Below, piece by piece: positions 35,825 to 43,334 of a DNA stretch of 64,000 nucleotides (positions are counted from its first letter, which is position 1; each line of letters begins with the position of its first letter). Both the position numbers and the translations under genes were made by a program. The notes beneath the pieces are model-generated. The model was not told where the DNA came from and did not search any database. It was given only the letters and a program-made list of their open reading frames with translations. Where the stretch lies: NCBI RefSeq assembly GCF_024734665.1, contig NZ_CP102931.1, positions 4,214,001 to 4,278,000 on the forward strand, given 5' to 3'. Source of the stretch: Variovorax paradoxus. Lineage in GTDB: Bacteria > Pseudomonadota > Gammaproteobacteria > Burkholderiales > Burkholderiaceae_C.

Positions 35825-37294
35825 CTAGAGCAGGGCGCGTGCAAGCGCATTCACACCAGCAACGATCTCGACTTCATCAAGCGAGCTATACCCTAGCAAC
35901 AGACCGGCGCGCGGTAGCGGCCCTACGTAGAACGGAGCGATCGAATAGACGCCAATGCCTCTGCCGGCGGCACGCTCGACGATCTCGTCGATCTGCGACG
36001 CCGGCCGATCCTTGAACCACAGCAACACGTGCAAGCCGGCATTTGCCCCCTGCACACCCACGCGGTCGCCGAATGCTTGGCTCAGCGCCTTGAGCAGTGC
36101 CTGTCGACGCGCGGCATTGCGCGTTCGCGAGCGTCGCATATGACGTTCGAACTCTCCGCTTGCGATGAAATCGGCCAGCACTTGCTGTCCCGGCAGCGAT
36201 GAGTGCCGGTCCGTGATGGACTTGATGCGTTGCAGCGTCGGCGTCAGCGCAGACGGCGAGATGATGTAGCCGAGCCGCAGAGAGGGCGCAAGGATCTTCG
36301 AGAAAGTGCCGAAGTAGACGACACGGCCATAAGTGTCGAGCGATTGGATAGCCTCGATTGGACGCCCGCTATAGCGATATTCGCTGTCGTAGTCGTCCTC
36401 CAGCACGAAGGTCTGTGAATCGTGCGCCCACTGCAGGAATTTCAGTCGTCTTGCCAGCATCATCACGCCCCCGGTCGGGAACTGGTGCGACGGCGTCACG
36501 TATGCCAGCTTCACACGGTGCTGCAGGCGCAGTATGCGGTCGACGTCGAGGCCTTCGGTGTCCACATCGATGTGATCGATCTTCGCGCCGAGCGCCTGGA
36601 ACGCCACGCGCGCACCGGGATAGCTGGGGTTCTCCATCAGTACTCGGTCTCCGGGATCGATGAGCGCGCGCGCCACGATGTCCAGCGCTTGCTGCGAGCC
36701 GTTGACCACGGTCACGTCATCTGCCGTGCAGATGATGCCGCGGTGTTCGCGCACGTAGCGCACGATGGCTTCGCGCAGCGGCCAGTAGCCTGCGGGATCG
36801 GCATAGATGAGCGACTCCTTTGCTGGACGACGCATGCGTTGCGCGGCAATGACGCGCCATTCGTAGGCAGGAAAGTCCCCGAGATTGGGTACGCCGTAGC
36901 GGAAGTCGATGCGCAGTTGCGCATCCAGGGGTCGCAAGCCGCCGGTGGCCGGGCCTGCAACGCGCCTAGCATATTCGGACAAGTGCTCCTGCAGATCGAG
37001 AGATGATGCGCGCACCTCCCGTTGCAATGCCGTGCGCACGACCAACCCCTCGTCGGGAATCTTCGCGGCGACGAAGGTGCCGGCGCCGAGCCGTGCTTCC
37101 AGGTAGCCTTCAGCCAGCAACTGGTCATAGGACTGCATGATGGTGTTGCGCGAGACACCTAACTCGATAGCCAGATCGCGCGTGGACGGCAGGCGGTACT
37201 TTGGCAGCAGCGTCTTGCTCAACACGGCCGCGCGAATGCTGCGGTAGATCTGGCTGTAGAGCGGACCCTCGCGGTCCAGGTCGGGAAGCAACAT
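35825..37294 (-). CDS. MocR-type regulator (GntR helix-turn-helix fused to aminotransferase fold)
   Basis: A 489-residue protein. Residues 1-75 form a GntR winged helix (LYSQIYRSIRAAVLSKTLLP, then LPSTRDLAIELGVSRNTIMQSYDQL). The rest is a class I aminotransferase fold with VTVVNGSQQALDIVARALIDPGDRV, DDYDSEYRYSGRPI and the PLP-binding Lys in VVYFGTFSKILAPSLRLGY. Such regulators sense PLP-amino acid adducts. A perfect inverted repeat lies upstream of its start, so self-regulation is likely. Confidence 0.93.
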   Translation of the reverse strand: MLLPDLDREGPLYSQIYRSIRAAVLSKTLLPKYRLPSTRDLAIELGVSRNTIMQSYDQLLAEGYLEARLGAGTFVAAKIPDEGLVVRTALQREVRASSLDLQEHLSEYARRVAGPATGGLRPLDAQLRIDFRYGVPNLGDFPAYEWRVIAAQRMRRPAKESLIYADPAGYWPLREAIVRYVREHRGIICTADDVTVVNGSQQALDIVARALIDPGDRVLMENPSYPGARVAFQALGAKIDHIDVDTEGLDVDRILRLQHRVKLAYVTPSHQFPTGGVMMLARRLKFLQWAHDSQTFVLEDDYDSEYRYSGRPIEAIQSLDTYGRVVYFGTFSKILAPSLRLGYIISPSALTPTLQRIKSITDRHSSLPGQQVLADFIASGEFERHMRRSRTRNAARRQALLKALSQAFGDRVGVQGANAGLHVLLWFKDRPASQIDEIVERAAGRGIGVYSIAPFYVGPLPRAGLLLGYSSLDEVEIVAGVNALARALL

Positions 37295-37351
37295 GCGCGG
37301 CTCTTCCTAGGGGCGGTCGGTGGTCACGAGTGGCACTGTCGATCTCTGAGG

Positions 37352-37376
37352 AATCAGTACTTTTCCAGGACTGATT
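37352..37376. promoter_or_regulatory. Inverted repeat upstream of the MocR gene
   Basis: AATCAGT (37352-37358) and ACTGATT (37370-37376) are exact inverted copies with 11 bases between, 58 bases upstream of the MocR start. The spacing, about two helical turns centre to centre, fits a dimeric regulator. It is probably the MocR self-regulatory site. Confidence 0.45.
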
Positions 37377-37447
37377 GAATCATGATGATCGTTTCGAAGG
37401 CAATCGAGGTACCCCCGTTTCGCCACCAATTGGCACCCTTCGGTTTA

Positions 37448-38929
37448 TCAGACTTTCAAGCGCTCTAGGAAGCCACTGAGTTTCGTTGCGAATGACAGTG
37501 GCCCCTGGAATTTCAGCTTGCCGCTGAGAAATGCACTCTGGGGACTGAACCGGCCGTCGATCAATGCCAGGAAATCTTCGTCTCCCATCGAGACAACATG
37601 ATCGACGACATCATCGCCTCGCCTCACGCCTGCGGAGCCTTTTCTGAAATCGACGATCCAGCTGCCACCAGCCTCGCCAGAAATATCAAAGCGAACGACA
37701 GCCGCCAGCTGCTGCTGCAAGGCTGTGTCTCGGGTACATTCAGCGACACGCCGGGCAAAGAAATCGGGAAGAGTGATCCTTTGCGTGCCGATAAGGGATC
37801 CATTCATGGCCTTCTTTCGCAGCGATTGGTACGATTCGGATCGCCCGTTCTGCTTCTCCGCGACGATGCCTTGGAGTCCTTGTGCCGCAATCCGAGCGGC
37901 CTTTTCTGCGCGATCGAACATGATCGTTTCAAAAGCCTCGATGGCCTGTCTCCAATCGCGCCCCGAGGTAATTGCCACCCCCAGATCTGCGGCATCCGCC
38001 ATGGCCCCGTTGGCTCCTTCTCCACCGAATGGAGACATCAGATGGGCAGCGTCGCCGATGAGCGTAAGACCGGGATGGTTCGCCCAGCGGTGTCCCACAG
38101 GAAGTGCATGCAGGGGTCTGGCGGCCAGAAGGTTCGCAACCTCGAAGAATCTCAGTAACTCAGGCGAGAAATCAGAAAATTCCTTCAGCAATCTCTCTAT
38201 GAATGGACGCGAGTCTGCAGTATCAACGGACAGCGGCTGTTCAGCCCGGAGAAACGCGTACACACGAATGTGAGAGTTCGAACTGCGCTGCGCCCCCATT
38301 GCTCGGCCAGAGCCTTTGGCAAAGAATTTTCCATTTCCGACGATCGACGCGAGCTCTGGAAATCTCTCGTCAATACGATCGATGCCTAACTCGACGACGG
38401 TGACATTTTCGTAAACAGGCACTGCATCAGACAGCGTCGGTCGCACATTGGACCAAGCGCCATCGGCTCCCACCACTAGGTCGAATGTCCCTGCCAGTTT
38501 CCCGTTGGAAATTACGGCGTGACGATCGTCAGTCTGCGGCTCCACCCGCTCGACTCTCTCCCCCCATCGAAGCGCGCTGTCCGGCAGCGAATGCAGCAAC
38601 AGTTGACGCAACTGGGTGCGGTCGATTTCCGGGCGATCGCCATCCAGATTGGCCTCGGCGTAAAGAAGTGTGCCGTCCGGCGCATAGGCCTTGCTACCCT
38701 GATCGCCGTACCTGGCCAGTTCGTTGAACGCTGAATCGAGTCCAGCAAGTCGCAGAGCACGTCGCCCTGTCTGCTCATGCATGTCGAGTGAGCCGCCTTG
38801 AGGGCGGCAGAGCGCATGAGAGTCCCTGTCGAATACGGTGGCATCCAAGCCTCGCATATGAAGAATACGCGCAAGAGTAAGGCCGCCAGGGCCGGCACCG
38901 ATGATCGCGGTGGAAGGGTTTGCAGTCAC
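37448..38929 (-). CDS. TetX-like FAD monooxygenase with C-terminal SCP2-like domain
   Basis: A 493-residue protein. Residues 1-390 form a group A flavin monooxygenase: AIIGAGPGGLTLARIL (dinucleotide-binding), GADGAWSNVRPTLSDA (DG motif), LTLIGDAAHLMSPFGGEGANGAMADAADLG (GD motif, with the TetX-like EGAN form). Residues of about 405-490 read like an SCP2 lipid-binding domain (SWIVDFRKGSAGVRRG, then GDEDFLALIDGRFSPQSAFLSGKLKFQG). The family is usually about 380-400 residues, so this is a fusion. Divergent from the MarR gene with an operator between. Probably inactivates or degrades a hydrophobic aromatic or antibiotic-like compound. Confidence 0.88.
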   Translation of the reverse strand: MTANPSTAIIGAGPGGLTLARILHMRGLDATVFDRDSHALCRPQGGSLDMHEQTGRRALRLAGLDSAFNELARYGDQGSKAYAPDGTLLYAEANLDGDRPEIDRTQLRQLLLHSLPDSALRWGERVERVEPQTDDRHAVISNGKLAGTFDLVVGADGAWSNVRPTLSDAVPVYENVTVVELGIDRIDERFPELASIVGNGKFFAKGSGRAMGAQRSSNSHIRVYAFLRAEQPLSVDTADSRPFIERLLKEFSDFSPELLRFFEVANLLAARPLHALPVGHRWANHPGLTLIGDAAHLMSPFGGEGANGAMADAADLGVAITSGRDWRQAIEAFETIMFDRAEKAARIAAQGLQGIVAEKQNGRSESYQSLRKKAMNGSLIGTQRITLPDFFARRVAECTRDTALQQQLAAVVRFDISGEAGGSWIVDFRKGSAGVRRGDDVVDHVVSMGDEDFLALIDGRFSPQSAFLSGKLKFQGPLSFATKLSGFLERLKV

Positions 38930-38951
38930 ACGAACCTCTCAGATTGGTTAA

Positions 38952-38969
38952 TATATAGCCAACTATATA
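38952..38969. promoter_or_regulatory. Palindromic MarR-type operator between divergent genes
   Basis: TATATAG (38952-38958) and CTATATA (38963-38969) are exact inverted copies around CCAA. They lie 22 bases upstream of the monooxygenase start and 15 bases upstream of the MarR start, where repressor binding would block both promoters. Size and symmetry match MarR sites. Confidence 0.65.
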
Positions 38970-38984
38970 CATGCATAGGATGCG

Positions 38985-39452
38985 ATGCAAATGGAACTTT
39001 CAGAGCCATGGGAGTTGCAGGTCAAGTCGGCAAGACTCATCAACAGCGCTGCGCGCGGGCTTGCTCGGCTCGCCGATACCCGTATGCGGGAACTGGGCTT
39101 GAGAATCGGTCAGCTCCCGGTATTCGTGGCGCTCAAAGGAGGAGCACGGCTCTCACAGAGAGACCTCGCCCGCATAGCGGGAGTGGAACAGCCGAGCATG
39201 GCGGCTTTGCTCGCTCGGATGGAGCGTGATGGCCTGGTACGTCGGGAGCCGGACCCCACAGATGGGCGAAGCAGCCTCGTCTCGCTGACCGCAGTAGCAA
39301 TGGAGAACATGCGCCCGGCACGAGCAATTCTTGCGCAAGGCAATCAGGAGGCACTGCAAGGTTTCAGCGCCGAAGAAATCGATCGGTTTGTCGAAATGCT
39401 GGAGCGTGTAGTTGCCAACTTGGATGCGGCAGCCCCAGAGAAAAAGAACTGA
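38985..39452 (+). CDS. MarR-family transcriptional regulator
   Basis: A 155-residue winged-helix regulator. The recognition region is ARLSQRDLARIAGVEQPSMAALLARMERDGLVRREPDPTDGRSSLVSLT, with the wing motif DGRSS. Dimer helices lie at both ends (AARGLARLADTRMRELGL; SAEEIDRFVEMLERVV). It is divergent from the TetX-like monooxygenase gene and is very likely its ligand-released repressor. The first ATG is used; one at 38991 is an alternative. Confidence 0.92.
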   Translation: MQMELSEPWELQVKSARLINSAARGLARLADTRMRELGLRIGQLPVFVALKGGARLSQRDLARIAGVEQPSMAALLARMERDGLVRREPDPTDGRSSLVSLTAVAMENMRPARAILAQGNQEALQGFSAEEIDRFVEMLERVVANLDAAAPEKKN

Positions 39453-39913
39453 ACTGAATGGATCGCCACGGTTCTCGTGCGGATGAGGCCAACGCCTCGC
39501 CTCGCATTGCATTGCATTGCATCACGGCGATGCGTGTCAGGTTGTGAAGGAGCGAATCTACGACAGTAGCTCTGTCTTAAGCAAGCCTCGAACGTTGAGT
39601 GCGGCCAAGCAAACTTGGAGCGCAACGAGAGCCTCGCACGCGTGTGCGAGGCCCAAGTCACATCCACAGCTGCATTTCTTCTTTGGGCTCGTGGCGGTGC
39701 GCAGCCCACACTCCGGAGCCGGTACGGCTTGGCCCGACAGCTCAACACAGAGACAACGCTAGAGATCAAGCAGACCCCGGCCTCTCGCGCCGCCAGAGGA
39801 CCATCTGTTGTCGATCGTCAAACGCGTGCTTGTGCACCGCCGCCTGCAGCGGGGAATTGGCTACGCTCGATGAGCACCCCGACAGGTAGAAAACTGCGCC
39901 GGCCGACGTTCAA
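39453..39913. other. Non-coding gap between convergent marR and chlorite-dismutase-like genes
   Basis: No gene recognised. It contains a short tandem run of GCATT units (three and a partial copy) at about 39504-39522, a simple-sequence repeat. The two flanking genes converge, so no promoter is expected. Confidence 0.4.
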
Positions 39914-40480
39914 TCAGTCTCGCTCTAGTCGAACCTCTACTTCACGTTCGACAAATCGCCACTCTGGCGTAGCACGAAGGGCCTCCAGCAACTCGACGAA
40001 TAGAGACTCGTCTGACGGAGAAAATTCAAACCAAGTGAGGAAATCAAAAGGCTGAACAAAGCTCAAGTCGCGGCAATGATGGAGCCGCCGTGCAATAGGC
40101 GGTAAGTACCTCAGCCCGATTTCGATGTGGCGCGACTGCGCTTCAAGCACATCGCGTCGCTCGTCTTGGGTCAGTGCCCACCAGTCGCCGCTCTTCTTTA
40201 TGGGGATGAGGACTGCACGGAAGGCATCGGGTCGGCTGAGTCCCTCTTGCTTTTGCACAAGTGCAGTTTTCTCTGTGCGTGTTACGTACCGCTCGTTGCT
40301 TGTGGCTCCGCTTAACGTCCACGCCGCGGGGTTTTCCGGAAGTATCGAAGTCACGTCCAGGCGAGGAGCCAACGGTAAGCCATCTCCCTTTATATTCAAA
40401 ATGCTCTTGATCTCCCAAGCTCCAATTGCACCTGCAGAGAAATGAAACAGTCTTGGCGAGGGTGTTGCGAGCACGGCCAT
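39914..40480 (-). CDS. Chlorite-dismutase-family (Cld-like) protein
   Basis: A 188-residue protein whose second half carries a pattern known from Cld-family members of Burkholderiales: VLIPIKKSGDWWALTQDERR, QSRHIEIGLRYLPPIARRLHHCRDL (candidate haem-ligand His), and FDFLTWFEFSPSDESLF, then EWRFVEREVEVRL. The family binds haem; short members often do not degrade chlorite. The ATG at 40480 is preceded by GAGAAAAA; a GTG at 40516 would add 12 residues. Neighbours are a gene remnant and a TauE/SafE exporter, giving no clear functional link. Confidence 0.7.
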   Translation of the reverse strand: MAVLATPSPRLFHFSAGAIGAWEIKSILNIKGDGLPLAPRLDVTSILPENPAAWTLSGATSNERYVTRTEKTALVQKQEGLSRPDAFRAVLIPIKKSGDWWALTQDERRDVLEAQSRHIEIGLRYLPPIARRLHHCRDLSFVQPFDFLTWFEFSPSDESLFVELLEALRATPEWRFVEREVEVRLERD

Positions 40481-40599
40481 GAATTTTTTCTCGAATTGAA
40501 AGAAAGAATTGTGCACGGGCAGTTATCCCCTGCCCACACCACTGGACTGCAATCCAAGGAAAACCTGCTGATAGCCAGCGTGCCACGACTTCACTTTTC

Positions 40600-40734
40600 C
40601 GACATCCCGCGCTCTCGATGCCCTGCGGCAAGAGCGCCAAGGGCCTTCCCATCGGGCTGCAACAGGCGGGCCGCTGGTATGACGATGACTACCTGCTGGC
40701 CATCGCGCGGTTGGTCGAGCACGCACTCGGCTGA
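40600..40734 (+). pseudogene. Amidase (GatA-like amidase signature family), C-terminal remnant
   Basis: The plus strand encodes HPALSMPCGKSAKGLPIGLQ, followed by QAGRWYDDDYLLAIARLVEHALG and a TGA at 40732-40734. This is the usual end of amidase-signature enzymes (PALSVPCG, GLPIGLQLAGR, then a final helix). Nothing upstream encodes the rest of the enzyme; the sequence changes abruptly before about 40600. It is a fragment left by a deletion or rearrangement. Confidence 0.8.
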
Positions 40735-40777
40735 ATGTCTTCCTTCTTCCGGCAGTCCGAGGACAGTCGGTCGGTAG

Positions 40778-41620
40778 TCACGCAGTCGAAACGGCCAGGC
40801 GGACCGCGCTCGCCATGAGAAGCACCGCAAAGAGACGGCGCAGCAGCTTCTCGTCGAGCCGTTTCGTCAGTCGGGAGCCAGCCGAGACACCCACCGCGCC
40901 GACAGCAAAAAGTATGGCTGCGGCAACCAGGTTGACATAGCCAAAACTGCCGATGGGCAGGTTCTCGGCAGTTGAGCCCGCCAAGGCGAGCGACGCCGCA
41001 CCTGGCAGGGCAATTGCCATCCCAAGCGTTGCACTCGTTCCGATTGCGTGGCGCATCTTCGCGCCCGAAAGATGAAGCACCGGAACGGTCAACGTCGCGC
41101 CCCCGATGCCAACGAGTGTCGAGACGCATCCGATCGCAAGCCCCAGGACTCCCATGGCCGGCTTCCCAAGGCGTTGCGGCCGAGTCTGCTCACTTGCAAT
41201 TGCTTGTGGTTTCGACTGGCCGACCATTCGCCAGGAGGTCAATGCCGCGACCGCGACAAATAGCCAGGCAAGGGCATGAGCATCGAGCCGTCGCCCAACA
41301 ACTCCAGCAGCGATGGAGCCAAGCAGCGCAGCAGGCAGGAGCGGCTTCAGCATCGCAATGTCGACGTTGCCTTGACGCCAGTGAGAGCGCGCGCCGAGCA
41401 CTGATAGCGGCACAACCGCCGCGAGCGAAGTGCCGACGACAAGATGGAGCCGCACATCTGCGGGAACGCCGAGTCTCTCGAATGCCTGATACAGCGTCGG
41501 AATGACGATCATGCCGCCTCCGCCGCCAAAAAGCCCGCCCACGAATCCCGCGGCGAAGCCGGCGCAAGCCACCACGACAGAGAAGCCAAACACCGCGTTG
41601 AGGTCTGGTGTGGAGATCAT
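40778..41620 (-). CDS. TauE/SafE-family sulfite exporter-like permease
   Basis: A 280-residue membrane protein with two related halves, each starting with a glycine-rich segment (AAGFVGGLFGGGGGMIVIPTLY; AIGCVSTLVGIGGATLTVPVL), as in TauE/SafE. About eight helices. Relatives export sulfite or sulfoacetate, or import organic anions. A single gene with no obvious operon partner; it is far from the organosulfur operon in this window. Confidence 0.9.
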   Translation of the reverse strand: MISTPDLNAVFGFSVVVACAGFAAGFVGGLFGGGGGMIVIPTLYQAFERLGVPADVRLHLVVGTSLAAVVPLSVLGARSHWRQGNVDIAMLKPLLPAALLGSIAAGVVGRRLDAHALAWLFVAVAALTSWRMVGQSKPQAIASEQTRPQRLGKPAMGVLGLAIGCVSTLVGIGGATLTVPVLHLSGAKMRHAIGTSATLGMAIALPGAASLALAGSTAENLPIGSFGYVNLVAAAILFAVGAVGVSAGSRLTKRLDEKLLRRLFAVLLMASAVRLAVSTA

Positions 41621-41687
41621 TGCCTGTCCGACTGCGCCGCTCCATGCGTCGCTCCGGTGCTCCCCGCTCGCATCTCAAGCCGCTCGT

Positions 41688-42203
41688 TCAATGAGAATTT
41701 CCCGGCGAAATCTTGTCCTTCAGCAGCTCGATCGCCGTCAGCGCGCACCGCTCGTCCTGAAGACCGCTTGGCGCACCTGCAACGCCAATCGCACCAATGA
41801 CCTCGCCGCCTGCGTTGACCGGAACGCCTCCACCCAGCAGCAAGAAGCCGGGGATGTAGGTCAGATAGGCAGGACCACCTGGCGCCCGGGATCGTTCGCC
41901 TAGCGCTTGCGTCGATACCCTGGACGATGCGGATGTGTAAGCCTTCTCCCGCGCCGCAACCAACGTATGTGGCCCGGCCATATCCGAGCGGCTCGCAACG
42001 CGCTCCTGGCCCGCGCGGTCATCGACCACCACCGAAACGTTGAACCCGGCGGCAGTGCAAGTAGCGATCGCCTGGCTTGCCAGTTGCGACGCCAACTCGA
42101 GAGTCATGTTTCTCTCGAGTCGCACCGGTTGAGCGCTGGCGGAACTGCTGCAAGACAGGGCGACGAGTGAGAGTGCCAGGGGAATCAGGAGATGGCGTTG
42201 CAT
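41688..42203 (-). CDS. GlcG/HbpS-family periplasmic protein
   Basis: A 171-residue protein with a signal peptide (LIPLALSLVALSCSSSASAQ) followed by a GlcG/HbpS domain: LELASQLASQAIATCTAAGFNVSVVVDDRAGQ, REKAYTSASSR and GFLLLGGGVPVNAGGEVIGAIGVAGAPSGLQDERCA. Family members bind haem or small ligands and act as sensors or accessory proteins. It is 67 bases upstream of the TauE/SafE gene on the same strand and may be cotranscribed with it. Confidence 0.88.
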   Translation of the reverse strand: MQRHLLIPLALSLVALSCSSSASAQPVRLERNMTLELASQLASQAIATCTAAGFNVSVVVDDRAGQERVASRSDMAGPHTLVAAREKAYTSASSRVSTQALGERSRAPGGPAYLTYIPGFLLLGGGVPVNAGGEVIGAIGVAGAPSGLQDERCALTAIELLKDKISPGNSH

Positions 42204-42563
42204 TGTTCGGTCTCGGTGTCTCGTTTGGCGAAGGCCCAGGCGATCAGGAACACGCAGCGAATGCTAGGAGAGGCGATCGATACATAGAAATACCGGTTTC
42301 GAATCGACATTCATACGCTGTAGATATCTATCTGTCCGCTCACTGATGAAGAGCCTTGTGCGGCACGATTGCATGAATGAGCACCGTACTCTCAGGTTGG
42401 GCTGTGCCGGCAGCTCGTTACCCGCATGACGGAAGCAAAGGCAAAGGCACCGCCCAAGCACGCGGGTTTCCGTATCCATCCCTCCGCAGCTAGCTGCGCC
42501 CGAACCAAAGCGCAGCGAATTCCAAGTCCACGATAACAACACCTGCTTAAACGCCCTATTAGC

Positions 42564-42613
42564 GGTGGTTGATTCAGCCTCAGGTCTCAACTCGCGATAA
42601 CGGAAGTCATGAG
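42564..42613 (+). repeat. Dispersed repeat, copy 1 (long form)
   Basis: A 50-base element matching copy 3 (48376-48425) at 45 of 50 positions by eye; TTCAGCCTCA and CGATAACGGAAGTCA are shared exactly. The last 23 bases (42591-42613) are the core seen in all four copies. They have inverted ends (CTCG and, in copies 2 and 3, CGAG) that could form an imperfect hairpin. Confidence 0.65.
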
Positions 42614-42736
42614 AACACTCCCTCCCGTCACTCGGACCGATCGTCGACCGCAACTAACGATAAGGCGGCGTTTACGAAGGTTGGCTTTGGTGAACGGCGA
42701 GGGCCAGCACCACGCTATTGGTGGACGCTTGATCAT

Positions 42737-42759
42737 CTCGCGATAGCGAGAGTCACGAG
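42737..42759 (+). repeat. Dispersed repeat, copy 2 (core only)
   Basis: The 23-base core differs from copy 3 at two positions, with GATAGCGAGAGTCAC where copy 3 has GATAACGGAAGTCAC. It lies 124 bases after copy 1 in the same orientation. Confidence 0.55.
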
Positions 42760-43334
42760 CGCACCCCACTACAGTCGGTTAGTCACACACCTAAAGCGTC
42801 GAGTACGCTCAGCTACCGTTTTGTTGCCGTAGCTGCATCGCGCCGCCCTATCCATTGTCGTAACCGACTCTCTCAGGCCATCTGGCTTGGTCAACTACTC
42901 GCACAACGAATCAAACTCGACGCGCCTCGCCGGGGATCAGGACGCCTGATGGCTTCTCATATGGACTGGATGCAAGCTTGGCATCATTGAGATAGCCGTT
43001 TCCGAGTTCGCCGAATATCGCGCTCGGGCTCCAAAACGAAAGTCCAGGGTCGGCGAAAGCGATCATTCGGGGCGGATGCCATTGGATGACGAACCGCAGG
43101 TTGAATTCTTTTGGCTTGATGTGGCCCTCGGCGCAACTCTGCAGGCCGACCGACCACCAAGCGTCGGAAATTTTGCGTCACTCGTGCTGGGCAATTCAAG
43201 CCAGCCTTCCCCCATATTTGTGGCTTGACGTTGCGGGTGTTTTGCTTCTGAATCGAAGTCGCTGCGGACGAAGAGGATGGACTCGGTGGCCATCGCACTT
43301 CGACAAGCGGAAACAACGTGAACCGGAGGGGAAG

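Larger units (their letters stand above)
42204..43334. other. Long non-coding stretch at the left edge of the accessory island
   Basis: About 1.1 kb without a convincing gene on either strand. It carries two copies of the dispersed repeat (42564-42613 and 42737-42759). An open frame extending the NTPase gene upstream to 43086 shows no signal sequence or similarity. The right end carries GGAGGGG just before the ATG at 43335. It probably includes the promoter of the NTPase gene and the junction of the island. Confidence 0.5.

Noticed and set aside
39504..39522. GCATT tandem run as a CRISPR or phase-variation tract
   Set aside because: Only about three and a half units, outside any gene, with no spacer structure.
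43086..43334. 83-codon upstream extension of the NACHT protein
   Set aside because: It would bury the signal peptide and ignore GGAGGGG just before the ATG at 43335.
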